From assembly GCF_003955735.1 (NCBI RefSeq), contig NZ_CP034464.1:868001-932000 (forward strand): a DNA stretch of 64,000 bases, read 5' to 3'. Positions 26,201 to 33,476 of the stretch are shown piece by piece. The position numbers and the translations under genes are program-made. The stretch's first letter is position 1, and every line of letters begins with the position of its first letter. The notes under the pieces are model-generated. The model did no database searches. It was not told the DNA's origin and was given only the letters and a program-made list of their open reading frames with translations. The DNA is from Undibacterium parvum. GTDB lineage: Bacteria; Pseudomonadota; Gammaproteobacteria; Burkholderiales; Burkholderiaceae_D.

Positions 26201-26439
26201 TTATTGTATAGAGAACGATTGTGATTATCGGCCTCCAATCGAAGCTTGAATATTGCGGCGCTAATCTGTGCAGATGTGTATCCATTCTTACTCAAATATT
26301 TTTCTAGTAAACCCGCATCTATATTGCTATTGCCAACTCGGTCTGTCCAATCACCGAGGTAGGTATAAGCTAGTTCGTTGCGAAACAGGGCGACAACACG
26401 GTTTTGTGTCGCACGTTCGGGTTTACCTATATCTGTCAT
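23296..26439 (-). CDS. hsdR: Type I restriction enzyme, R (restriction/translocase) subunit
   Basis: A 1,047-residue HsdR. The N-terminal nuclease domain has the PD-(D/E)xK set: Asp135 in RRPDIVLYVNG and Glu149-Leu-Lys151 in GVLELKNS. The SF2 helicase motor follows with Walker A WHTQGAGKS (about 274-282), the DECH box in VFVDECHRTQ, GFTGTPLL and the motif VI region AICRTNR. The C-terminal helical part binds the methyltransferase core. Together with HsdM and HsdS it translocates and cleaves unmodified DNA. All motifs are intact. Its start overlaps the zeta-toxin stop by four bases, so restriction subunit synthesis is coupled to the embedded toxin-antitoxin genes. Confidence 0.95.
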   Translation of the reverse strand: MTDIGKPERATQNRVVALFRNELAYTYLGDWTDRVGNSNIDAGLLEKYLSKNGYTSAQISAAIFKLRLEADNHNRSLYNNNQAVYSLLRYGVPVKIEAGKTNETVHLINWHEADKNDFAIAEEVTLRGGNERRPDIVLYVNGIAIGVLELKNSRVSIGDGIRQNLSNQLPEFNEWFFSTVQFVFAGNDSEGLRYGTIKTEEKYFLNWKEDEADNSRFKLDKYLLKLCDKHRIIELMHDFVLFDGGIKKLPRVHQYFGIKAAQEHAKQRNGGIIWHTQGAGKSILMVLLAKWILENNPNARVVIVTDRDELDKQIERVFADAGETIYRTNNGRDLMSQLGQPTPRLLCSLIFKFGLESKGKNEVEFESFIKELQSSSSKTVGDVFVFVDECHRTQNGRLNRVMKALMPNAVFMGFTGTPLLKADKATSNEVFGGYIHTYKFSEAVEDGVVLDLVYEARDIDQRLGSEDKIDQWFEAKTKNLNNWQKNELKNQWGTMQRVLSSKSRMDRVVADIIFDFSVKPRLSSERGNAILVASSIYEASKYFTLFQKTVFKGRCAVITSYNPMAGNVTLEETGANTETDKQFLYSVYTELLKDIDAKPGLSKTETYEDSAKKRFIKEPANMKLLIVVDKLLTGFDAPPCSYLYIDKSMQDHGLFQAICRTNRLDGDDKDFGYVVDYKDLFKKVEKALAVYTSELDLSAGGTDSEVMLQDRLTKGKERLDAALEALALLCEPVEPPTVQPDRELAHIHYFCGNTEIPADVIEREPRRVALYKAVVALVRSYANIADEFDSAGYSALEFDSIKKLQKHYLDLREVIRNASGESLDLKTYEADMRHLIDTYIEADEPRKISPFDNIGLLDLIVKTGIADAIAKKLGSLKGSRASIAETIENNVRSKILKERLTDPAFFETMSALLDEIIILRKNKAIEYEVYLQRVADLVAKVQAGVANDTPALLDTPAKRALFNNLKKPLNMATAHMVADDAVPYGDEVQRLTLLALKIDEVVKTVKPDGWRGVVPKELVIKQALYEILKDITEVERIFLIIFAQREY

Positions 26440-27188
26440 GCGTTCAATTCCCCATCTTCAAATTTATCCCACAAAGCAGTCTTAAACCAAATCGGCATTT
26501 GATCGGTTTTAATTTCTATTTCATTGCCGTTAGTTACTTCCGCAATCCAGACTTTTTCATGACCTGAGTTATCAAAAATATAGGCGCGATCAGCAAATGC
26601 AACCGCGTCATATAACAAATCAAGTGAGCGCGTATAGCGGCTGATAATTTTATCTTCTGGCACTGGGTGCCCACCCGTTTCCACTCTGTGAAGAACGCGT
26701 GAAATATTAATTTCAGGGTCTTCGGTAGCGACGTAATAAAGGTAAGTACGAAAGCCCGCCTGCTGTGCTTTTTCTAAGAAGTCCACTTTATCAGGAGAGG
26801 ACATCACTGTCTCAAACGTGAACGCCATCTTGGCCTTCAGTAATTTATGCCGAATATAGTCTGCCAGTACCGATGCCCAATAGGAGTTAACATCAAGCGC
26901 TTCAAACAGTATTACGCCATCCAGCACTTTCACGCTATCAATTTGATTCAGCAGGCCTGCACTGGCCAACAAGGTAGAGGCGCGTAAAAACTGTTGTAAC
27001 TCTTCATTACTAGCATCGATTTCAAAGGGCGATAATTCCAAGCAGTGGTGCGTGCGGATTTCCTTTTCGATTTCATCTGCGTTGATATACACGCCCAACC
27101 ATTCAGCTGGCAACATGTCTTTAATCGTGCTCTTACCAGAACCATTCGGCCCCGCAAATACGCGCAAACGCGGAAGTTGCGCACTCAT
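26436..27188 (-). CDS. Zeta-toxin-like P-loop kinase embedded in the RM operon
   Basis: A 250-residue P-loop protein. Walker A GPNGSGKST is at residues 13-21, followed by INADEIEKE (35-43), AFTFETVMSS (about 123-132) and a basic arginine-rich segment ISRYTRSLDLLYDAV, the pattern of zeta toxins/UDP-GlcNAc kinase-like proteins. Zeta toxins phosphorylate UDP-N-acetylglucosamine and block wall synthesis; substrate here is not provable. It overlaps the preceding small gene by four bases and hsdR by four bases. The pair could act as a fail-safe that kills the cell if the RM operon is lost or inhibited. Confidence 0.82.
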   Translation of the reverse strand: MSAQLPRLRVFAGPNGSGKSTIKDMLPAEWLGVYINADEIEKEIRTHHCLELSPFEIDASNEELQQFLRASTLLASAGLLNQIDSVKVLDGVILFEALDVNSYWASVLADYIRHKLLKAKMAFTFETVMSSPDKVDFLEKAQQAGFRTYLYYVATEDPEINISRVLHRVETGGHPVPEDKIISRYTRSLDLLYDAVAFADRAYIFDNSGHEKVWIAEVTNGNEIEIKTDQMPIWFKTALWDKFEDGELNA

Positions 27189-27433
27189 CGAGCACGCACC
27201 CGTACACGCTTACTGCCAGGAACGACAGCCACGGGCACACGCAAAGTGCGAATCAATCGTTGGCTTCCGTCCGCTGAAGTTTCGACCAAGCGCCCATTCA
27301 CGGCTTCCTTCACCTTACCGCTGGTTGTTAATGCTTGATAATAGGCGCGTCTAACCGCATTACCGGCGAGTTCAGGAATTCGTGCCTCCATTGCCTGCAT
27401 GGATTGCTCGTTCATTTTTATGCTTCGCTTCAT
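27185..27433 (-). CDS. Probable antitoxin partner of the zeta-like toxin
   Basis: An 82-residue, strongly basic protein (C-terminus GSKRVRVRAR). Residues 1-45 look helical (MNEQSMQAMEARIPELAGNA) and a beta-rich tail contains VNGRLVETSADGSQRLIR. It has no recognisable epsilon-antitoxin fold, but gene order (small gene first, four-base ATGA overlap with the toxin) is the usual antitoxin-toxin layout. The open frame extends up to a TTG at 27460; I chose the ATG at 27433, which has GGGAG about five bases upstream. It is separated from hsdS by 65 bases that could hold an internal promoter for the toxin-antitoxin pair. Confidence 0.65.
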   Translation of the reverse strand: MKRSIKMNEQSMQAMEARIPELAGNAVRRAYYQALTTSGKVKEAVNGRLVETSADGSQRLIRTLRVPVAVVPGSKRVRVRAR

Positions 27434-27498
27434 GATTGCTCCCTCATCGTGTATCTTCAATACATCATTATTACAATAGCATTTTTTCTTGCGTCACA

Positions 27499-28566
27499 TC
27501 AGATTTGATCTATTAATCGAATTCTGCCAGTTAGCAAAACTTGCATCATTCCTTGCTTGATCAAACGTGCTTTCTTGAGTTTGGTTTCTAACGAGACGAT
27601 TTCAACATCGATATCATGAAGGATGTTGGCAATTGCTGTTTGCTCATCGTACGGTGGAAAATTACACTCAAGTATCAACAACTTCGAAATAGAAAGTCCT
27701 GGCTGTGCTGATGACTCTGAATATTGATTCAAATTCATCCGTTTCAAGACTTGCGATAGCCAACGAATGTCAGTACCTTTTTTGGGCGTTACGACGATCG
27801 CATGCTCTGACGCAAAAAATTGTCCATCTACAATTGAGATATTGCCGCATAAAGCACCTTGCCGTCCGATGAGCGCGTAACTTCCATCGTGAGTGAAACG
27901 CTTTGTAAAACCACGCAGTCCGTTTCCACCATAACATGGGAAGCGAGAATGCTCATCAATATCAATACTGGTTATTCCTTCTCCGCTTTTCATCGTGCAA
28001 ATGGCACTCAATCGTCTAGTTTTCCAATCTGCATTAAAACCAGGCAATCGTCGTCGCCCCGTGAATAGCTCCTGAACCACACCTTGCTTGATCTGACTTT
28101 TCTTTGCCAGATATTGCTCAATCGACTCAATTAGAGTATCGGCATCGCTTAATGCATCTGCAATAGTAAGTTGCTCAACCTTCGATGGAGGCATCGAAAT
28201 AACAATTTCATGTAAATCATTGCGATTAACGCCAGGGACTCCACTCTTACCACTATAAGTATGAAAATTAATAGTTCTAAGCATATAGGAAACGAACAAA
28301 GGATCGTTTCCATGAAAATCACGTACATATAGTGTCGTGTTTAACGGCCAGAAGTCTTCACTAACATAAAAGACCTGTCCAATAGTTCCATATCGACCAG
28401 TCACTACACCTGGCGCTCTTACCTTAAACTCATTGTGTGTTACTTCAATCCCCGAAGATGTAACAATTGGCACGTTGCCCATTTTTCGAAGACGCTGTGG
28501 GAGATCGAAACCACGCTGAAGAGTAGCGACGTTCCCCAAAAAATCTTTCTTCCAAGGTTCACTCAC
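27499..28566 (-). CDS. hsdS: Type I restriction enzyme, S (specificity) subunit
   Basis: A 355-residue HsdS with two target-recognition domains (about 1-130 and 180-310), each followed by a conserved long helix. The spacer helices end in near-duplicate sequence (IKQGVVQELFTGRRRL near 160-175 and IKQGMMQVLLTGRIRL near 335-350), showing the two-fold internal repeat of the family. It sets the bipartite DNA site recognised by HsdM and HsdR. The start overlaps hsdM by four bases. It is slightly short (usual 400-450 residues) but complete. I cannot predict the target sequence. Confidence 0.93.
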   Translation of the reverse strand: MSEPWKKDFLGNVATLQRGFDLPQRLRKMGNVPIVTSSGIEVTHNEFKVRAPGVVTGRYGTIGQVFYVSEDFWPLNTTLYVRDFHGNDPLFVSYMLRTINFHTYSGKSGVPGVNRNDLHEIVISMPPSKVEQLTIADALSDADTLIESIEQYLAKKSQIKQGVVQELFTGRRRLPGFNADWKTRRLSAICTMKSGEGITSIDIDEHSRFPCYGGNGLRGFTKRFTHDGSYALIGRQGALCGNISIVDGQFFASEHAIVVTPKKGTDIRWLSQVLKRMNLNQYSESSAQPGLSISKLLILECNFPPYDEQTAIANILHDIDVEIVSLETKLKKARLIKQGMMQVLLTGRIRLIDQI

Positions 28567-31283
28567 AATACAAACCCCATTTTTCTAAGATGTATCGCCA
28601 CCTTAAATTCTGAAGAAATTACGTTCTTTGTGATTGTTGATTGTGTAGTTTCATAACGCTCAACCAATTCTTTCACTCGATGGGTCAATGCGTGACTGAT
28701 ACTATTCATTTCACCATGAATTGCTGCATCCAGAACAGCTATCCATTTATCTTCCACGGTTAAAGTCTTAATGTCATCAACCGTTAGCTCTGGGTATTTT
28801 TCAAACGCAAGTATGTCGAGCGCATCCTCCGCAACTCTCACTGCACTTTTCAGGGTACTCACTTCGTCCACAAGATCAAGATAGCGACTCAGCACACGCA
28901 ATTCATTTAGGTCGTCATTTTCTGGTTCTAACGGAAGCCTAGCTAATGCATCTTTTTCCGCTTCATCAAACAAATTCGACACAATTTCGTCGAAAGACTT
29001 TACTGTTGCAACAGCCGTTTTATATAACTCAAGAAATACACGTTCTTCGTCGGCTATGTTTGTTTTTAAGCGCGCATTTATCACTGCTACGGTGACTTTT
29101 CCCTTGGCATTGGCAATATTATGCATGCGAGTATCATCAATCATATCTGAGACACGTTGCCACGCAGCTTTTCGCTTTTTGACCGCTGCGGAATATTTGG
29201 CATGACTTGTTGGGCTGGCCAACTGCCAAACTAGAAGAATCGCTTCACGCAATGCATCGAGAGCATCATTTCTATTTTCGACCTGACCAAGTATGCCCTC
29301 TTCACCACTATTCTCTTCCTGCAGCTCAGTCAATAGCGTGTTCGCATTTTCCAGATCGGCGACAAGTTGATTGATACAGTCTTGCTCTTTCGAAAAATAA
29401 CGTGCCACGATCAATTGCTTCGGAACGAGATCACATGTCCATCCTTTGTCCAATTGTTTATCTGGCTTGCCGTCTTTACCTTTCTTAATTTCAATGACGC
29501 GATAGGTTTCGGCCTTCCATCCGTCTGCTGCAATTAAGTAGCAATCGTCTTGCATCGTCGCTTCCCAATAATTCATCAAATGCTGATAAACATCATAAGC
29601 ATCAATCAACGCACGTCCTTGATAATGCGTTAATAGCCCTTCGGCGACTTCAGCAATCAATTCTTTAGGGTGAAAGCCTACTTGTAGTGCTTTAAGAGTA
29701 GTGATGACGGGCTTACGCCATTGATCAAAATACGTATTCATGTCGACTATAAAAGTGGAGAACTGTGGGTGCGCATAAATACTTGTTTTGATATCAGGCT
29801 TCGCAATCGCGAGATCAAAATATCCGGGGCGATTGGATTTAAACAATGCGTCTTTCAATTCAGGACATACCGCCCAATAGTTTTGCAATGCATCTATATC
29901 GGCGACTGGAATACCACCGTTAAGATGGCCGTCAATGTCTTGCAAATCTTCTGCCATGGACGAATCAACGTACCGAGGTAGATGGAGATTAAACTCATTT
30001 TTTTCGATTTCCTCATACGACACCATGCGGCCAAACTTAGGGTCACGACTATCTTGACGCATAAAAACATCGACTATTTTGTGCACATCTTGCTCACGCA
30101 AACGATTTTTAGGACCATCCTTCATAAAACCACGGCTTGCATCAACCATAAAAATGCCTTTGCGTGATTGCGCGTCCTCCTTGTCAATCACGATGATACA
30201 AGCTGGTATACCCGTTCCAAAAAACAGATTGGCAGGCAGACCGATAACCCCCTTAATGTAACCGCGTCGTATCAAATTACGCCGAATGTTTGCCTCTGCG
30301 TTCCCTCTAAATAATATCCCGTGCGGCAAAATACACGCACCTTTCCCGGTATTCTTAAGCGAACGGATGATGTGTAGTAAGTAGGCGAAATCGCCTTGCT
30401 TTGCAGGAGGCACACCGAAAGTATCGAAACGATCAAATGGATCATTTAATGGCGATAAACCCGTACTCCAGCGCTTATCTGAAAAAGGTGGATTGGCGAC
30501 GACGTAATCAAAGGTTTTAAGCGATTCGCCCTCCTTGAATTTGGGGTCAGCCAATGTATTACCTTGCGCGATCAATGCAGTAGGGTTGTTATGCAAAATC
30601 ATGTTCATGTGCGCTAGACCGCTTGTCGCCTCATCTTTTTCTTGGCCGTAGAGAGTAACGGGTGTGGCTGCTTCGTCGCCTACTTTCAACAACAACGAGC
30701 CTGAACCACAGGTCGGATCATAAACCGTCGTTTCACTCGTGGTACGTGCACCACCAATACCGATAATCTTTGCCATGATGCGGCTAACTTCAGCGGGTGT
30801 GTAAAACTGCCCCTTACTTTTGCCGCTTTCACTAGCAAAATGGCGCATGAGGTATTCATAAGCATCGCCGAGAATATCATCACCGTCTGCGCGATTCTTA
30901 CTAAAATCTAATTCAGGCTTTTCAAAGATCGCAATCAAATTGGTGAGGCGATCGACCATTTCTTTACCTGTACCAAGAAGTGCAGTTTCATTGAAATCTG
31001 CTTTGATACGAAGCCTGTTTGCTTTGGCCAACGGATCAATAATTTTCTTGTTAATCTGATCGCCAATGTCACTCGTACCCTTGAGCGCAACCATATCTTT
31101 AAAACTGGAACCTTTTGGAATAATGATGGATGCATAAGGAATATCGGCAAATTTATCACTGACGTACTTAATAAAAAGCATGACCAAAACATAGTCTTTG
31201 TATTGACTGGCATCCATGCCGCCGCGAAGTTCGTCGCATGATGCCCAGAGCGATGAATAGAGTTCTGATTTTTTAATTGCCAT
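28563..31283 (-). CDS. hsdM: Type I restriction enzyme, M (N6-adenine methyltransferase) subunit, extended form
   Basis: A 906-residue HsdM. The N-terminal helical HsdM_N domain covers about 1-140. SAM-binding motif I YDPTCGSGSLL is at 188-198 and the catalytic motif IV NPPF at 264-267. It methylates adenine in the site chosen by HsdS and protects host DNA. At 906 residues it is much longer than the classic 490-530-residue HsdM. The extra roughly 400 C-terminal residues are helical and charged (LLTELQEENSGEEGILGQVE, EAEKDALARLPLEPENDDLN) and look coiled-coil-like. It heads the operon hsdM-hsdS-antitoxin-zeta-hsdR-YgjP. ATG at 31283 has only a weak AAGA upstream. Confidence 0.94.
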   Translation of the reverse strand: MAIKKSELYSSLWASCDELRGGMDASQYKDYVLVMLFIKYVSDKFADIPYASIIIPKGSSFKDMVALKGTSDIGDQINKKIIDPLAKANRLRIKADFNETALLGTGKEMVDRLTNLIAIFEKPELDFSKNRADGDDILGDAYEYLMRHFASESGKSKGQFYTPAEVSRIMAKIIGIGGARTTSETTVYDPTCGSGSLLLKVGDEAATPVTLYGQEKDEATSGLAHMNMILHNNPTALIAQGNTLADPKFKEGESLKTFDYVVANPPFSDKRWSTGLSPLNDPFDRFDTFGVPPAKQGDFAYLLHIIRSLKNTGKGACILPHGILFRGNAEANIRRNLIRRGYIKGVIGLPANLFFGTGIPACIIVIDKEDAQSRKGIFMVDASRGFMKDGPKNRLREQDVHKIVDVFMRQDSRDPKFGRMVSYEEIEKNEFNLHLPRYVDSSMAEDLQDIDGHLNGGIPVADIDALQNYWAVCPELKDALFKSNRPGYFDLAIAKPDIKTSIYAHPQFSTFIVDMNTYFDQWRKPVITTLKALQVGFHPKELIAEVAEGLLTHYQGRALIDAYDVYQHLMNYWEATMQDDCYLIAADGWKAETYRVIEIKKGKDGKPDKQLDKGWTCDLVPKQLIVARYFSKEQDCINQLVADLENANTLLTELQEENSGEEGILGQVENRNDALDALREAILLVWQLASPTSHAKYSAAVKKRKAAWQRVSDMIDDTRMHNIANAKGKVTVAVINARLKTNIADEERVFLELYKTAVATVKSFDEIVSNLFDEAEKDALARLPLEPENDDLNELRVLSRYLDLVDEVSTLKSAVRVAEDALDILAFEKYPELTVDDIKTLTVEDKWIAVLDAAIHGEMNSISHALTHRVKELVERYETTQSTITKNVISSEFKVAIHLRKMGFVL

Positions 31284-31412
31284 TTAATTCGATCTTCATT
31301 GTTATGTCTATCTCGCGGCTAAAACCACATCCGCAATAATTCAATATTTGAGCTACGACTTCTTATCAATACATCGTCATAAGAAAACGCCACATTTAGG
31401 AAAGTAATAAAA

Positions 31413-31625
31413 TCAATCCGCTATCGCAATTTGATTCTCATCTGAGCCACCGGATTTAACCCAGGCATCGACATCAGCTCGCTGAAATTTCCAGAAACGC
31501 CCAACCCGATGAGCCGGCATATTTTTCTTGGCGATCCACGCATAGATGGAGTCCTTACTGACGCCAAGGTAGTCAGCAATCTCTTCCACCGATAACCAGC
31601 GGTCTAACATAACGGGATCTTCCAT
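31413..31625 (-). CDS. Excisionase/MerR-type helix-turn-helix protein before hsdM
   Basis: A 70-residue DNA-binding protein with the excisionase-family (HTH_17) pattern: WLSVEEIADYLGVSKDSIYA, KNMPAHRVGRFWKFQRADVDAWV. It lies 130 bases upstream of hsdM on the same strand. Small HTH genes in this position are common in type I operons and may set RM timing. The open frame reaches a codon at 31664; the ATG at 31625 (AAGG eleven bases upstream) or the ATG at 31610 (GGAAG eight bases upstream) is the likelier start. It could alternatively be a directionality factor for one of the island integrases. Confidence 0.78.
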   Translation of the reverse strand: MEDPVMLDRWLSVEEIADYLGVSKDSIYAWIAKKNMPAHRVGRFWKFQRADVDAWVKSGGSDENQIAIAD

Positions 31626-31860
31626 ATCAAAATAAACCTTCCAAAGGCGCAAAAAACTATACATGATTCAAGCGTAGTATAGCCGTTTAGACCCGATTAA
31701 GCATGAATAAGAGAGATTTAGATGGCCATGTCGCTATTTATTTAAGTTACCAATAGATAATATCGTAATTTACTGCACCGTCTATACGACAGGCTTAATG
31801 TCGCCGTGATTTGTATTTTCCAAAAATGCAAGAAATAGCACATCACCGCGACACTTAGCT

Positions 31861-32361
31861 TTAACTCTTCGCTGATATCCTATTCATTGGCGTGACGCCG
31901 ATAAACCATGCAGGGATAAGCGTCTGAAAATCCGTACGGACATATTGAGCTGGAGTGATCCAATATGCAGGATCAATCATGTACTCAATAGGCTGCTTAG
32001 CATTGGTTTTGTCCCTAACGAATATGGCGTGTCTACCGATTTCCGTTTCTGGATCATAGTCCACCATCACTATCGCGACATTGTGAATATCGACGAGACC
32101 AGTTTCGACCTCTTTGTAGATGGTTGAAACAAAACCGTAGTGAGCGAGAATCTTGTTGATCATTTCCTCCGTCACATAATATGGGCCGTTGGCGGGATGG
32201 CCGAATTTATCGATGGCCACCTGCATGACATCATCTAAAGATTTGCTGACGATCATTGCGATACAGGCGAAGGCACAGTCGTGATCAACAGCCTGCTGTA
32301 CCCGCTTGAAGGCGGGTTGAATTGCCTGCGTTTGATTAACTGCTGATGGAATAGTAGCCAT
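31861..32361 (-). CDS. C39-like (papain-fold) cysteine peptidase-type protein
   Basis: A 166-residue protein with the layout of peptidase C39-like domains: a cysteine in VQQAVDHDCAFACIAMI (Cys29, with Cys33 close by), a histidine in EIGRHAIFVRD (His111) and an aspartate in YMIDPAYW (Asp130). There is no signal peptide or membrane segment. It is not fused to an ABC transporter, so it is not a bacteriocin exporter. It is presumably a cytoplasmic protease or isopeptidase-like enzyme of unknown target. AAGGAG seven bases before the ATG at 32361 fixes the start, in preference to the frame-opening codon at 32415. It stands alone between the RM operon and IS66 copy 3. Confidence 0.65.
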   Translation of the reverse strand: MATIPSAVNQTQAIQPAFKRVQQAVDHDCAFACIAMIVSKSLDDVMQVAIDKFGHPANGPYYVTEEMINKILAHYGFVSTIYKEVETGLVDIHNVAIVMVDYDPETEIGRHAIFVRDKTNAKQPIEYMIDPAYWITPAQYVRTDFQTLIPAWFIGVTPMNRISAKS

Positions 32362-32425
32362 AGCTTTGCTCCTTAAGAATAGGATGGCATTTAAAATGCG
32401 CGCAGCAAAACCCACTTGAAAAGTG

Positions 32426-32551
32426 ATGAGTTTAGAAAAAGTAGGGAATGGTCGAAATCTTATTGAACCCCTTGATTACATCAGGACGAAATCTGAAGAA
32501 TCTGATTCAAGCGGACGCTGCTGCGCGGGGATGTCAAACTCTAGCGATTAA
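32426..32551 (+). CDS. Possible 41-residue peptide divergent from the C39-like gene
   Basis: A short frame from ATG 32426 to TAA 32551 reading MSLEKVGNGRNLIEPLDYIR, then TKSEESDSSGRCCAGMSNSS and a final Asp. The start resembles a real coding start, and the tail has a Cys-Cys pair in a Ser/Gly context. There is no good ribosome-binding site. It could be a peptide substrate for the neighbouring peptidase, the start of a deleted gene, or chance. I do not recognise it. Confidence 0.25.
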   Translation: MSLEKVGNGRNLIEPLDYIRTKSEESDSSGRCCAGMSNSSD

Positions 32552-32677
32552 ACAAGCGAATAGCCGATTCAATATTAGTTTTAACAAGCATATTTTACTG
32601 TAAGCGTCCAACGCAACCATCTGGAAATCGATAACGATATAAGTGACACTCGACTCTTTCAATGATCTGGAGTTAGC

Positions 32678-33079
32678 ATGAATTTCAATCCTCTCAAAGT
32701 GGCGTTTTGGACTAAGCATCAGCAGCACTGGGCTGAGAGCGGCTTATCACTGAGCGCGTATTGTCGACGTGAAGCCATCGGCTATTCAACGTTTTATACC
32801 TGGCGCAAACGCCTCGCTTCCATCGTTATTGATCAGAGTGTCACACTTGCCACACCCGCTGTAAAATCGCCAGTAGTTTCTCAAGCTAAGCACACCTCCC
32901 TCACGACAATCGCATCGACATCGCCGCGGCCAGCCATGAAGCCTTGCAAGTTGGTGCCGGTGTCGATCAGGGCATCACTTCCCGAGATTGTCTTGTGCAG
33001 CCCGGCCGGTTGGCAGGTGACTATTTCTAACCATGTTGACTTACCCGTGTTGGCGCAATTGCTGCGGCAACTACCATGA
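32678..33079 (+). CDS. tnpA: IS66 accessory protein TnpA (copy 3)
   Basis: 133 residues, identical to the other two TnpA copies, with an N-terminal helix-turn-helix. It starts 78 bases inside the element. Confidence 0.93.
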   Translation: MNFNPLKVAFWTKHQQHWAESGLSLSAYCRREAIGYSTFYTWRKRLASIVIDQSVTLATPAVKSPVVSQAKHTSLTTIASTSPRPAMKPCKLVPVSIRASLPEIVLCSPAGWQVTISNHVDLPVLAQLLRQLP

Positions 33080-33423
33080 GCCTGCCACTGACTCCGGCAC
33101 AGGTGTATCTCGCTGTCGAACCGATCGATATGCGCAGCGGTGTTGACGGACTTTCCCTGCATGTACAAGAAAGTTTGGGTAAGCCACCTTGCGATGGCAG
33201 TGCCTATGCATTTCGTAACAAGAATAGCACCCGCATCAAGCTATTGATCTGGGATGGCACCGGTGTTTGGTTATGTATGCGACGCTTGCACAAAGGTCGC
33301 TTCGTCTGGCCGCAGAGCCATGATGCGGCGTGTGTCTTGTCGAACGAAGAATGGCAATGGCTCACCACGGGCGTTGACTGGCCCCGACTTAACGCGCCGC
33401 CACAATCGAATTGGCGCGTATAA
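33076..33423 (+). CDS. tnpB: IS66 accessory protein TnpB (copy 3)
   Basis: 115 residues, identical to the other TnpB copies. It is coupled to tnpA by an ATGA overlap. Confidence 0.95.
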   Translation: MSLPLTPAQVYLAVEPIDMRSGVDGLSLHVQESLGKPPCDGSAYAFRNKNSTRIKLLIWDGTGVWLCMRRLHKGRFVWPQSHDAACVLSNEEWQWLTTGVDWPRLNAPPQSNWRV

Positions 33424-33476
33424 AAAGGGATGCCTCCCCCTGTTAACTTTCGGTCGGGCGAGGTATACTTTCGTGC

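Noticed and set aside
18287..32599. RT-nitrilase plus RM block as a composite transposon bounded by IS66 copies 2 and 3
   Set aside because: Each IS has its own matching 8-bp duplication on both sides; a composite unit would share one duplication at its outer ends only.
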